21,862 nucleotides of DNA from an uncultured Coriobacteriaceae bacterium. GTDB taxonomy: Bacteria; Actinomycetota; Coriobacteriia; Coriobacteriales; Eggerthellaceae. The position numbers and the translations under genes were made by a program. Below, in pieces: positions 14,700 to 21,862 of the stretch. The DNA lies in NCBI GenBank assembly GCA_946623915.1, contig CAMORQ010000004.1:1-21862 (forward strand). The letters are read 5' to 3'. Every line of letters begins with the position of its first letter. Within the stretch, counting starts at the first letter, position 1. The notes below the pieces were generated by a model. That model saw only the letters and a program-made list of their open reading frames with translations. It ran no database searches and had not been told where the DNA came from.

Positions 14700-15224
14700 G
14701 TGAAAGCACTCTTGCTCGCGGGAGAACCACTGCTCTACAGTGGGCACGTGGGCATCTTCTTCTCCCCTACGGGCGAGTCCAGCGTGCCGCTTAACTGCGC
14801 GCCTTCGGAAATGCCCTTCACCATGTGCCACGAAGCCGCCCATCGTCTGGGGCTGGCCAGCGAGGAAGAAGCGAACTTCGCCGCCATCATGGCATGCACG
14901 GCTAACGAAGACGTGCGTTTCCGCTACGCGGGCTACTACCTGGCCTTCTGCTACTGCCACAATGCGCTTTCCGGCAGCAGCCCCGAACTTGCCCAATACC
15001 TGACCGACGCAGCCGCAGAATCCGACATCACTGCCGGCGCCCACCTGATCGCGCAGGACCGCTACGCCACCTATCTTCATTATCTGCCCTACGAAGGCCC
15101 TGCCAAGGAAACGGGCACACAGGTCAACGACACGTACCTGAAGACCTTCGGCGAAGAGGTGGGCGTGCAATCCTACGGACTGGTGGTCGATTACCTGATT
15201 GCGTGGTACGCTCAGACGGTCTAG
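14700..15224 (+). pseudogene. C-terminal fragment of a DUF3810-type putative metalloprotease
   Basis: From the GTG at 14700 the frame reads KALLLAGEPLLYSGHVGIFF, then SPTGESSVPLNC, FTMCHEAAHRLGLASEEEANF. This carries an HExxH motif (residues 44-48) followed by EEEANF, which is the core of the DUF3810 family. Full-length relatives carry membrane helices and a longer N-terminal part, absent here. Upstream the open frame only continues antisense to the ATPase gene. No ribosome site is seen. I infer loss of the 5' half by the same event that placed the ATPase here. The 3' end is intact (174 residues, stop at 15224) and faces the protease gene three bases away. It may still be transcribed, but an exported functional product is unlikely. 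Confidence 0.65.
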
Positions 15225-15227
15225 CGT

Positions 15228-17204
15228 TTACGAATGCGTTTTTCGAAGCCACACGCCGGCCAGCACACACGTGCACAGCGAAACCACGAGCGCAACAACG
15301 AACACCGACGCACCGCGACCATCGCCTGTTCGTGCAGTCTGTGAGGAACCCGAAGGAGCCGCAGCAGATCCCGATCGTGCTGCGGGCATCGTCTTCTGCG
15401 GCGTGCCGCCCGCACCTGCAGATGATGCGTCTGACCCAGCAGTGCCCTGCCCCGACCGGCCGGCACTGTCCGTGGCACCCCCCGACAACGCTTGCTGCCC
15501 ACCCGGTGTACCCTTATCTTCCAGGTCGGTTTGCCCATTCGCCTCGTCTGATCCGGACGAAGGCTCGTCACCGCTGGCACCAGAATCTTCTTCTGCATCT
15601 TGCCATGCAGGATCGGGCTCTTCGTAGGCAGGGTCAGGCAACACCTGGGGGTCAGGAAGAACGCCGGAACCGCCCTCTTCCTCGCCCGAAGGCTCCACAG
15701 GCGCGGGCGCCGTTGGCTGCTGCATGCCCACCGGGATAGTAAACGCATACACGGGGAATTCGTTTTCGAACGGCTCCCAAGTGCCGTCGAGCTTAGACGC
15801 ATGATACATATGTCCCGTTGACTGACTGCCCTCTGCGTCCAGATTATCTATGAAAGCAAAGTCTTCGGGGTCGCCAACCATTTCGAACACGAGGCTGAAC
15901 GAACCACCTGCAAGCTCGATTGGCTCGTCCAATTGCACGACCGTATGCGATGCAGAGTCAACCACCGTTGCTTCCTGCAGATAAACCAGCTGGTCTTTGT
16001 CGAACCCCTTCCCCGTTGGATTCAGATAGCAGCGAACTTTAGTGGTGAACACCTCCGCCGAAGAACCTCCAGCTCCTATTGTCACATGGCTCAGGAGCTC
16101 TCCTTCCTGGACGCCATCGAACGCCACACCGAAAAAGCGCTCGTCGTCCATCTGCGCAAACCCCGAAGAAACGAGCATCTTGCTTCCGTGCGTATAGGAT
16201 TTGTACTGGTAAGGCACTTCGACATCAAGTACGCCCATACCTTGAATCAATACGTTTTCGTCTTCGTAAGAGATGTAAAAACAGCCATCGTCTCCCCAGG
16301 TGCGTCCCCACGAATTCATACAGATGAACGCTCCGTCGCGTTCGGGCTGCACGGCGAAATTCTCTTTGGGATAGCTATCGTCCCACCCGATGATGCTCGT
16401 TGCGTGGCCGCCAGTCGGTTCGGTAACACCCTCCTTGTAATAGGCTGCGCTCGTCTGGTCGTTGAACACGTCTCCTTCGGGTGCGCAAATGGCCGAATTA
16501 ATCGACCCGTATCGCATGACATGCGTCTTCACCACATCGAACCACGCCTGCTTCAGACCTGGATCCTCGATCGCCTCGATTGCCGGGAATGTAACCGTGC
16601 TCGTTGCGCGCAATGCGCACGGCATGTCTTTGAACGCCGCTATTTCCTGCTTGGTGTAATTTTCGTAGGGCACGGCCTGCTCAGTTGGCGCACCGAAGCT
16701 TTCGAGCAATACGAGCACATGGGGGCTGTAAGCTCCGCTCCCTTCGTCAGTGGCATAGTTGTTTTCTTCCGTGGGCACAAGCCCAGGCTCCGCATCGGAA
16801 TCATAGAGATGCTTCGATGCCATATAGCTGAGATATCGCTCGGATAAGTCCACGAAACTGCCGGTTTTGAGCGCATAGTTCGTTTCGACACATTTCACAG
16901 TGGCGAAGCAATCGCAAAGACCCAACGCGTCCTGGTCACCTACGGGAATAGAGAACTGATCACGTAAGTCGAACTTGCTAGGCAGCTGTTCCTCGCCCAG
17001 CCCATACAACGCCATTATCTCTGGACTCAGTAAGTCGGCTTCAGAAAACCGATAGTTTCGTGTTTGCGTGCGCGGCTCGTCTCCCTCCTCGAAAGCAAAC
17101 GCGCGTGGTACTCCCTGAAAAAACAGCATCGCGCATGCCACCGCGCAGGGCACAAGCTGTCCAAGCAGCACTCTGCTCCAGTGCACTTTGCCGTTTGCCG
17201 CCAT
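15228..17204 (-). CDS. secreted papain-family (C1) cysteine protease with lectin-like domain and C-terminal membrane anchor
   Basis: A 658-residue surface protease. The ATG at 17204 follows AAAGGGGAG, and an upstream frame to 17303 lacks such a site. A signal peptide (about 1-37, ending PRAFA) is followed by the C1 domain (about 75-335). Its Cys is C97 in GDQDALGLCDCFA, His is H267 in TGGHATSIIGWDD, and Asn is N297 in CMNSWGRTWGDDG. The usual CWAF reads CDCF, so the Trp after the catalytic Cys is replaced by Asp. Residues about 335-492 look like the lectin-like domain found behind bacterial C1 peptidases. A Pro/Glu/Ser/Gly-rich linker (about 495-625) leads to TARTGDGRG, one hydrophobic helix (FVVALVVSLCTCVLAGVWL) and RKTHS. 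That is a sorting-signal-like tail, but the LPXTG is not canonical. It probably cleaves extracellular proteins. Confidence 0.88.
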   Translation of the reverse strand: MAANGKVHWSRVLLGQLVPCAVACAMLFFQGVPRAFAFEEGDEPRTQTRNYRFSEADLLSPEIMALYGLGEEQLPSKFDLRDQFSIPVGDQDALGLCDCFATVKCVETNYALKTGSFVDLSERYLSYMASKHLYDSDAEPGLVPTEENNYATDEGSGAYSPHVLVLLESFGAPTEQAVPYENYTKQEIAAFKDMPCALRATSTVTFPAIEAIEDPGLKQAWFDVVKTHVMRYGSINSAICAPEGDVFNDQTSAAYYKEGVTEPTGGHATSIIGWDDSYPKENFAVQPERDGAFICMNSWGRTWGDDGCFYISYEDENVLIQGMGVLDVEVPYQYKSYTHGSKMLVSSGFAQMDDERFFGVAFDGVQEGELLSHVTIGAGGSSAEVFTTKVRCYLNPTGKGFDKDQLVYLQEATVVDSASHTVVQLDEPIELAGGSFSLVFEMVGDPEDFAFIDNLDAEGSQSTGHMYHASKLDGTWEPFENEFPVYAFTIPVGMQQPTAPAPVEPSGEEEGGSGVLPDPQVLPDPAYEEPDPAWQDAEEDSGASGDEPSSGSDEANGQTDLEDKGTPGGQQALSGGATDSAGRSGQGTAGSDASSAGAGGTPQKTMPAARSGSAAAPSGSSQTARTGDGRGASVFVVALVVSLCTCVLAGVWLRKTHS

Positions 17205-17252
17205 AGCTCCCCTTTCGATACGGTACAGTAACCTGAATGTTTCACTTTTTGG

Positions 17253-17280
17253 ATAATAGTACCCGACAACGCATCGACAA
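17253..17280 (-). promoter_or_regulatory. promoter of the papain-family protease
   Basis: On the minus strand TTGTCG (17280-17275) and TATTAT (17258-17253) are 16 bp apart, about 50 nt before the start codon. Confidence 0.55.
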
Positions 17281-17435
17281 CGTAACATGTATGCAACATT
17301 CACGCACAGCGGCTACAGGCCTCACGCACGCCTCGAACCGTGTTCTGCACATTTTCGCACTGCGCACCTGGGCACCCCACGTACGCCGTGTGCCGTCCAG
17401 ATGGCTGAGCGCACTTGCGGCAGGCCCTAAACGCC

Positions 17436-17447
17436 GTGCTTAAGCAC
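17436..17447. promoter_or_regulatory. 12-bp palindrome upstream of the flavodoxin gene
   Basis: GTGCTTAAGCAC is a perfect palindrome 28 nt before the GTG start of the flavodoxin-like gene. It is a possible operator, and chance cannot be excluded. Confidence 0.3.
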
Positions 17448-17475
17448 CGACCATCACCCAACGACAGGAGAACGC

Positions 17476-17988
17476 GTGTCCAAAGAAGTAACCTTTTCCG
17501 TTTCGTCTCTAACAGGCAACACCCGACTCGTTGCAAACGGCGCATGCGAAGCCGCCATAGACCTGGGATGGTCCATTCGCGATGCGCAGCCTGGCCAACT
17601 GCCCAAAACCGACGTGGTCGTCGTCTGCTTCTGGTGCCGGCGCAACTCGCTCGACGATGCCAGTCTCGAGTTCCTTAGCCGCTGCGAAGGCAAGCGCATC
17701 CTAGCGCTGGGCACCTTTGCGGGCTATCCCACCAGTGCCTACGCGCAACGCGTACGCGACAATGTCGCCGCAGCGATTGCCGAGCGCAACGAATGTCTGG
17801 GCGTGTTCCTATGCCAGGGCAAGCTGAAGGAGCAGCGCATCGAGGCGCGCCGTGCGCTGCCGCCCGAAGACCCGCATCACCTGGACGACTTCGGCTACGA
17901 ACGCCTGATGGAGGGCCTGAACCACCCCAACGCTACCGACGTGCTCTACGCCAAAGCGTTCGTGCGCGACTATTTACCCAAGGACTGA
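17476..17988 (+). CDS. flavodoxin-fold protein, BilS-like
   Basis: A 170-residue cytoplasmic protein starting at a GTG preceded by AGGAG at 5 nt. The flavin phosphate loop is SSLTGNTRLVANGA (residues 10-16 at its core). The pattern VVVCFWCRRNSLDDASLEFL, ILALGTFAGYPTSAYAQRV, CLGVFLCQGKLKEQRI and PPEDPHHLDD matches the small flavodoxin-like family that includes BilS, the partner of the gut bilirubin reductase BilR. This identification is from memory of the family pattern. No bilR-like flavoenzyme is next to it, so an electron-transfer role with an unlinked partner is an inference. Its 3' end overlaps that of the AGCS gene by 15 nt, converging. Confidence 0.75.
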   Translation: MSKEVTFSVSSLTGNTRLVANGACEAAIDLGWSIRDAQPGQLPKTDVVVVCFWCRRNSLDDASLEFLSRCEGKRILALGTFAGYPTSAYAQRVRDNVAAAIAERNECLGVFLCQGKLKEQRIEARRALPPEDPHHLDDFGYERLMEGLNHPNATDVLYAKAFVRDYLPKD

Positions 17989-19395
17989 CGGATCGCAGGG
18001 AGGCGCGAGAGCCGCCCCCTTATCGTCCGTCACACGCACGGCTTCCTGCTCGTAATCTTTCAGCAGCCGGATGCACATGGGCCCTGCAAGCAGCAACGCA
18101 ACCACGTTAATCCAGGCCATTGCCGCATTTCCAATGTCACCGATGGTCCAAACAGCGTCTGCGCTCACCACCGAACCGATGAACACGGCCGCTAGCATGA
18201 CAACCTTGACCACCACCGTCACGCGCACGTCCTTCACAATGTAGAGCGCGTTGCTCTCGCCGTACACGTTGTAAGCAAGCAGCGCCACGAACGAAAAGCT
18301 AAAGACGGCAACCGCAACAAACGGCGCGCCCAAACCAGGCACCACCGTGTCGATGGCCGCCATCACGAAACCGTTGCCGTACTCCACACCCGGCAAGCCT
18401 TCGTAGAGCAAAACACCTTCGGGCGAAACCACGTTGTAGCAGCCCGTCACCAACATCATGATTGCCGAAGGCGTACACACGAAAAACGTTCCGATAAACA
18501 CGCTGAGCGCGTTGAGCAGCCCCTGCTCGACCGGGTGGTCCACATCCCCGATAGCTCCTGTGATCGCAGAGGTACCGATGCCCACTTCGTTGGCGAAAAC
18601 ACCGCGTTTCATACCCCACGTTATCGTCGCGCCCAGAATGCCTCCAAACGCCGCATCCGCCCCGAACGCCGAATGCACTATCAGGGCGAACGCTTCGGGA
18701 ACGCGGTCGAAATGAAACACCATGACCACAGCGGTCATAATCAGATAAACCACTGCCATCAGGGGCGATATCCGCTTCGCTGCATTTCCTATGCGCTTCA
18801 GGCCCCCGAACACGACCAACCCGAGCAGCAGGGTTAACGCAGCACCTGCCGCTACCGCCGGCACGCCAAATGCATCAGAGAACCCGTGCGCGATGTTATA
18901 GGACTGCACAGTCGTGCAAAACACCGGCATAGACACCATAGTAATCGCAGCATATGCCAAGCCCAGCGCTCGGCCGAGCCTTTTGTTCTTCACGCCGCGT
19001 TCCATGTAGTAGGCAGGACCGCCGCGCAACTCGCCGTCGATGCACACGTTGAACTCCTGCGCAAGCGAACCTTCGACCATGGCCACTGCTGAGCCGAACA
19101 GTGCCAGAACCCACAGCCAAAAGATAGCGCCCGGACCCCCGAAGGATAACGCCGCCGCCATGCCCGCGATGTTGCCCACGCCCACGGTGCGCGCAGCCGT
19201 AAAAATGAAGGCCACCAGTGGAGACATGCCCTTTTCGGATTCGGAACCGCTGGCCATGATGCGAAACATTTCTTTGATGTAGCGAAATTGGGGGAAACGC
19301 ATCCGCACAGAATAATAGATGCCGCTCCCCACTATCAGGATGATGAGCGGGTAGCTCCACAGTGCAGAGTTTATGGCTTCCAGTATTTCCAACAT
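17974..19395 (-). CDS. sodium:alanine/glycine symporter (AGCS family)
   Basis: A 473-residue inner-membrane carrier that should import alanine, glycine or a related amino acid with sodium. Family blocks are AARTVGVGNIAGMAAALSFG, GGPGAIFWLWVLALFG, GGPAYYMERGV, WGMKRGVFANEVGIGTSAI and AYNVYGESNALYIVKDVRV, with about ten to eleven membrane helices. The ATG at 19395 gives the standard N-terminus MLEILEAINSALWSYPL and has AAGAAG upstream. A TTG at 19422 would add nine residues and has no ribosome site. The C-terminal tail is short and cytoplasmic. A promoter with TTGACG lies upstream. Confidence 0.93.
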   Translation of the reverse strand: MLEILEAINSALWSYPLIILIVGSGIYYSVRMRFPQFRYIKEMFRIMASGSESEKGMSPLVAFIFTAARTVGVGNIAGMAAALSFGGPGAIFWLWVLALFGSAVAMVEGSLAQEFNVCIDGELRGGPAYYMERGVKNKRLGRALGLAYAAITMVSMPVFCTTVQSYNIAHGFSDAFGVPAVAAGAALTLLLGLVVFGGLKRIGNAAKRISPLMAVVYLIMTAVVMVFHFDRVPEAFALIVHSAFGADAAFGGILGATITWGMKRGVFANEVGIGTSAITGAIGDVDHPVEQGLLNALSVFIGTFFVCTPSAIMMLVTGCYNVVSPEGVLLYEGLPGVEYGNGFVMAAIDTVVPGLGAPFVAVAVFSFSFVALLAYNVYGESNALYIVKDVRVTVVVKVVMLAAVFIGSVVSADAVWTIGDIGNAAMAWINVVALLLAGPMCIRLLKDYEQEAVRVTDDKGAALAPPCDPSVLG

Positions 19396-19423
19396 AACTT
19401 CTTTCACCGAAAAGTTAGACAAT

Positions 19424-19452
19424 AAGATTCGTTAGTGTATCAGATGCGTCAA
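19424..19452 (-). promoter_or_regulatory. promoter of the AGCS symporter
   Basis: On the minus strand TTGACG (19452-19447) and AATCTT (19429-19424) are 17 bp apart. The -35 is near consensus and the -10 is weak. A start near 19416 leaves a leader of about 20 nt. Confidence 0.45.
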
Positions 19453-19497
19453 GTCCTCTGCGACATCAAGCGCAGCGAGCAGCATCATGATCAGATC

Positions 19498-19566
19498 CGT
19501 GGCTTCAAAAACCCAATGCTGTTTTCGGCCGAAGCACGAAACCTGCATTGGGTTTTTGAAGCCACG
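19498..19566. repeat. perfect 22-bp inverted repeat (25-nt loop)
   Basis: The arm at 19498-19519 (CGTGGCTTCAAAAACC and onward) is perfectly complementary to the arm at 19545-19566 (GCATTGGGTTTTTGAAGC and onward). The loop contains a further palindrome, TTCGGCCGAA (19524-19533). It lies between the divergent AGCS and MFS promoters, so it is probably outside both transcripts. Open frames across it exist on both strands (19435-19659 plus and 19695-19432 minus), but they simply read the repeat. It looks like a dispersed palindromic element or an insulator-like terminator. Confidence 0.8.
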
Positions 19567-19622
19567 TGCCGCAAGCTCCACGGCATGGCGGCGCAAAGGC
19601 GCCAGGGCAGTTTCCGGTGTGA

Positions 19623-19738
19623 TACAATCCGAAACGAGCAGTGCGCAGCGAGAGCGTAAGACCAGCTGCCGCACATGCTTTTCCGCGAAAAGCACTTATA
19701 CATACCTTCGGGCATGCAGCCATTGTGCTGCATGGCCC
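19623..19738 (+). promoter_or_regulatory. structured promoter/leader region of the MFS-CBS gene
   Basis: TACAAT at 19623-19628 is a candidate -10. Further on, TGCTTTTC-CGC-GAAAAGCA (19676-19694) is a perfect 8-3-8 dyad directly before TTATACAT, which could be a second -10, so the dyad would act as an operator. A hairpin GGGCATGCAGC / GCTGCATGGCCC (19710-19738, one bulge) follows, 26 nt before the start codon. The dyads are seen directly; their roles are inferred. Confidence 0.45.
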
Positions 19739-19764
19739 AACATGCATATGAAAAGGGGTGGACC

Positions 19765-21675
19765 ATGTCCAGAATCGGAAAGCGACACCACGGTGACGTC
19801 GCGCTTCTTGTCGTCCTCTACGCAGGGGCTTTCGTGGGTGGGTTCAACGAGAACCTTGCCAACATGGCACTACCGCCGATTATGGACCAGTTTGGCATAA
19901 GCTCTGTAGTGGCACAGTGGCTCGTGACTGGCTACATGATCGTGGCAACCGTCGTAGTCATGACCATGGCCTTTCTCTATCAGCGCATATCGTTGCGCAT
20001 ACTGTACTTCTGCGCTGTCGGGCTAACGCTCGTCGGATCGGGTGCGGGACTGCTCGCGCCCAACTTCGCATTGCTGCTCGTCGCCCGGTTGGTGCAAGCC
20101 GTGGGCAGCGGCATCTTCATCCCCCTCATGTTCAACACCGTGCTGCGCGTAGCGCCAAAAAACCGCATTGGCACGTTCATGAGCATAGGAAGCTGCATGA
20201 TCACGTTCGGCCCGGCGCTCGCGCCCGTTGCAACGGGAGGGCTCGTCAGCTCGGTCGGATGGCATGGCATTTTCATCATCCCGCTCGTCACCATGGTGGT
20301 CCTGCTCTTTGCAGGCATCCCATTCACGCGCGACATGGACACCAGCGACGTCCGCCTCGATGTGGTCTCGGTCGGATTGTCGACTGTGTTCCTGTTCACG
20401 CTTTCGTTCGGGTTGGCGCAACTGCTCTCGAACCCAGTGCAGGCAGCGATTATGCTTGCCGTTTGCGTTGTTTCCGCAGTCGTTTTCGTCATCCGGCAGC
20501 TGCGCTCCGATAACCCGCTTATCAACCTGGCACCTATGCTGCGCATCGAGTTTTGGCCGACTATCGTGCTGGTCACGCTTGCGATGATGTGCTCGTTTTC
20601 CTTGTCGGTACTGCTGCCGCTGTATCTGGAAAGCGCACTGGGTATGGAAGCGTTTATGGCGGGCATGATCATGCTTGTGCCCGTCTTAGCGAACGCCGGC
20701 ACCACACTCGTCGGTGGGCGCATCATGGACCGTTCTGGCGAGTGGCCTCTCATCCCCATGGGATTCGCGATGGCCACGGTTGGGCTCTTCCTGCTGGCGG
20801 CATGGGCGCCCGCACTTTCGGCGATTGCCGTATTCTTCGCGGCGCTTGTCGCGTACAGCGGCTTCGGACTTATTTTCTCACCGGCGCAGACAAGCGGCTT
20901 GCGTACGCTCCCGCCTCACATGAATCCCCACGGCGTAGCGCTGAACAGCACGTTTATCCAGGTAGCTGCCTGCATTGGGCCAGCCCTCTACACCGGCATC
21001 ATGCAAAGCGCGCAAGCTGGCTCTATGGCTTCTGGCGCGACAAGCGCCCTTGCCCTGGCCAATGGGTTTCGCATGGCGATGGTGGTCGCGGCATCTATGG
21101 GGGTCGTCGGCATCGGTGTTGCTACGGCGCATTCGCTTGCAGCGAAAAGGCGTCAAACCGCGCAAGCTCGCGATCAGCAAGCGAAACCCGCCGCCGAAAC
21201 GCTGCTGGGGTCGATTATGGACTGGGATTACTACGCGCTCGCACCGGAAGCCTCGACGCTCGAAGCGATGCGCACGCTTTCCGAGCGGCATGTCAGCGGT
21301 ATGCCGCTCGTCGACAAACACGGACACGTGCGCGGTTTCGTATCAGATGGCGACATCATGCGCTACCTCGCCGACGCCCACCCCGCAATCACGAGCGCCT
21401 ACTCGCTTGTCGAGTTGGCCAATCGCGACACCATAGACGAGCGCCTGCATAATTTGGTAAGCCACTCGGTCGAAGAGATTGCAACGAAACAGGTCGTGTG
21501 CTTGCCCGTAGGCGCTAGCCTCGAAGAAGCCTTCAACACACTCGCTGACCACAAGCTGAAAAAGGTTCCCGTTGTCCAGGACGGCCGCATCGTTGGCATG
21601 CTCAGTCGCTCGAACGTGATCCGGCACCTCATGGAATCCCTTGTCGCTGCCGAGACACACGCCATGAGACATTAA
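19765..21675 (+). CDS. MFS transporter (DHA2-like) fused to two C-terminal CBS domains
   Basis: A 636-residue protein starting at an ATG after AAAAGGGG. Residues about 10-460 are a major facilitator with about twelve to fourteen helices: GGFNENLANMALPPIMDQFG, VAQWLVTGYMIV, VGSGIFIPLMFNTV, the motif C-like FGPALAPVATGGLV, and GPALYTGIMQSA near the end. After a basic linker (AKRRQTAQARDQQAKP) come two CBS motifs: about 480-540 (VSGMPLVDKHGHVRGFVSDG, IMRYLA) and about 572-625 (KKVPVVQDGRIVGMLSRSNV). CBS pairs usually bind adenosyl nucleotides and gate their host protein. Substrate is unknown; DHA2 members often export drugs or metabolites. The fusion is seen in a single unbroken frame. An ATG at 19675 would add 30 unlikely residues. 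Confidence 0.88.
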   Translation: MSRIGKRHHGDVALLVVLYAGAFVGGFNENLANMALPPIMDQFGISSVVAQWLVTGYMIVATVVVMTMAFLYQRISLRILYFCAVGLTLVGSGAGLLAPNFALLLVARLVQAVGSGIFIPLMFNTVLRVAPKNRIGTFMSIGSCMITFGPALAPVATGGLVSSVGWHGIFIIPLVTMVVLLFAGIPFTRDMDTSDVRLDVVSVGLSTVFLFTLSFGLAQLLSNPVQAAIMLAVCVVSAVVFVIRQLRSDNPLINLAPMLRIEFWPTIVLVTLAMMCSFSLSVLLPLYLESALGMEAFMAGMIMLVPVLANAGTTLVGGRIMDRSGEWPLIPMGFAMATVGLFLLAAWAPALSAIAVFFAALVAYSGFGLIFSPAQTSGLRTLPPHMNPHGVALNSTFIQVAACIGPALYTGIMQSAQAGSMASGATSALALANGFRMAMVVAASMGVVGIGVATAHSLAAKRRQTAQARDQQAKPAAETLLGSIMDWDYYALAPEASTLEAMRTLSERHVSGMPLVDKHGHVRGFVSDGDIMRYLADAHPAITSAYSLVELANRDTIDERLHNLVSHSVEEIATKQVVCLPVGASLEEAFNTLADHKLKKVPVVQDGRIVGMLSRSNVIRHLMESLVAAETHAMRH

Positions 21676-21862
21676 GCCTGACCCCTTTGGCACGGCTTCA
21701 ATCCCATACGCGACAGGAGCTGGCCCAGCAGCGCGAAGGCGCGGAAGATGGCGATGTACTCGACGAGGTCGAGCAGCGCGGGCTTCGTCGTTTCCATGAA
21801 AGCGAAGCCGACGGCGCCAGTGATGTAGTCGACGAAGCGCAGGTCGATCAGGGACCAGAGCG
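21672..21862 (-). CDS. C-terminal part of an unrecognised protein (runs off the window)
   Basis: The minus strand is open from the window edge to a TAA at 21674-21672, giving 62 residues. They include LWSLIDLRFVDYITGAVGF and LLDLVEYIAIFRAFALLGQL and end GLKPCQRGQA. Third codon positions are nearly all G or C, as in the other genes here, which supports real coding. It is hydrophobic and helical, perhaps a membrane or coiled helix bundle, but I recognise no family. Its end overlaps the MFS-CBS stop by four bases, converging. Confidence 0.5.
   Translation of the reverse strand, partial: LWSLIDLRFVDYITGAVGFAFMETTKPALLDLVEYIAIFRAFALLGQLLSRMGLKPCQRGQA

Noticed and set aside
15933..16847. Plus-strand open frame of 304 codons
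   Set aside because: It is antisense to the papain-family protease, whose motifs are unmistakable.
17033..17060. Second copy of the 22-bp repeat arm (GGCTTCAGAAAACCGAT)
   Set aside because: The match is partial and lies within the coding frame of the protease, so it is likely chance.
17300..17400. tRNA-like GGTTCGAGG on the minus strand
   Set aside because: Only a partial T-loop-like sequence is present; no acceptor, D or anticodon stems could be built.
19432..19695. Small proteins on both strands across the 22-bp inverted repeat
   Set aside because: Both frames exist because they read the palindrome; they lack ribosome sites and family resemblance.

Overview
The window looks like chromosomal DNA of a high-GC actinobacterium, most likely of the class Coriobacteriia (Eggerthellaceae-like). 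This is inferred from GC-rich codon use, the mix of gene types (papain-like surface protease, clostripain remnant, BilS-type flavodoxin, QueG-like Fe-S protein, AGCS and DHA2 transporters) and several apparently leaderless promoters. No rRNA, tRNA, CRISPR array or intact transposase was seen. Species assignment is not possible from the sequence alone.

Left part (1-6.4 kb, almost all minus strand) is a chorismate block. After a broken ATPase fragment at the edge come pabC, pabB and pabA, read right to left as pabA-pabB-pabC with overlapping ends. They convert chorismate to 4-aminobenzoate for folate. Upstream of them, on the same strand, lie a DAHP synthase gene (aroF/G/H type) and a bifunctional chorismate mutase/prephenate dehydratase gene (pheA). 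The clearest regulatory find is in front of pheA: a 32-codon open frame with a run of Trp, Phe and Tyr codons, a pairing segment that covers its stop codon, and an intrinsic terminator with a T-run. This is a textbook amino-acid attenuator (pheL-like). pabA also has a terminator in its leader, covered by a short open frame whose stop overlaps the pabA start (ATGA).

Middle (6.6-8.7 kb) holds two decayed plus-strand genes: a GT4 glycosyltransferase with two frameshifts, and a clostripain-like (C11) secreted protease with two frameshifts and a large internal loss. Then come a small acidic conserved protein, an EamA-family exporter divergent from a LysR regulator, an unrecognised 295-aa protein, and a QueG-like 4Fe-4S protein.

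Right part (13.4-21.9 kb): palindromic sequences precede a frameshifted AAA/DUF4143 ATPase. Its 5' end abuts, head to head, a 5'-truncated DUF3810-type gene, which suggests a rearrangement junction. Then follow a secreted, membrane-anchored papain-family protease with an altered catalytic motif, an orphan BilS-like flavodoxin, an AGCS sodium:amino-acid symporter, a perfect 22-bp inverted repeat between divergent promoters, and an MFS transporter fused to two CBS domains. A partial minus-strand reading frame runs off the right edge.
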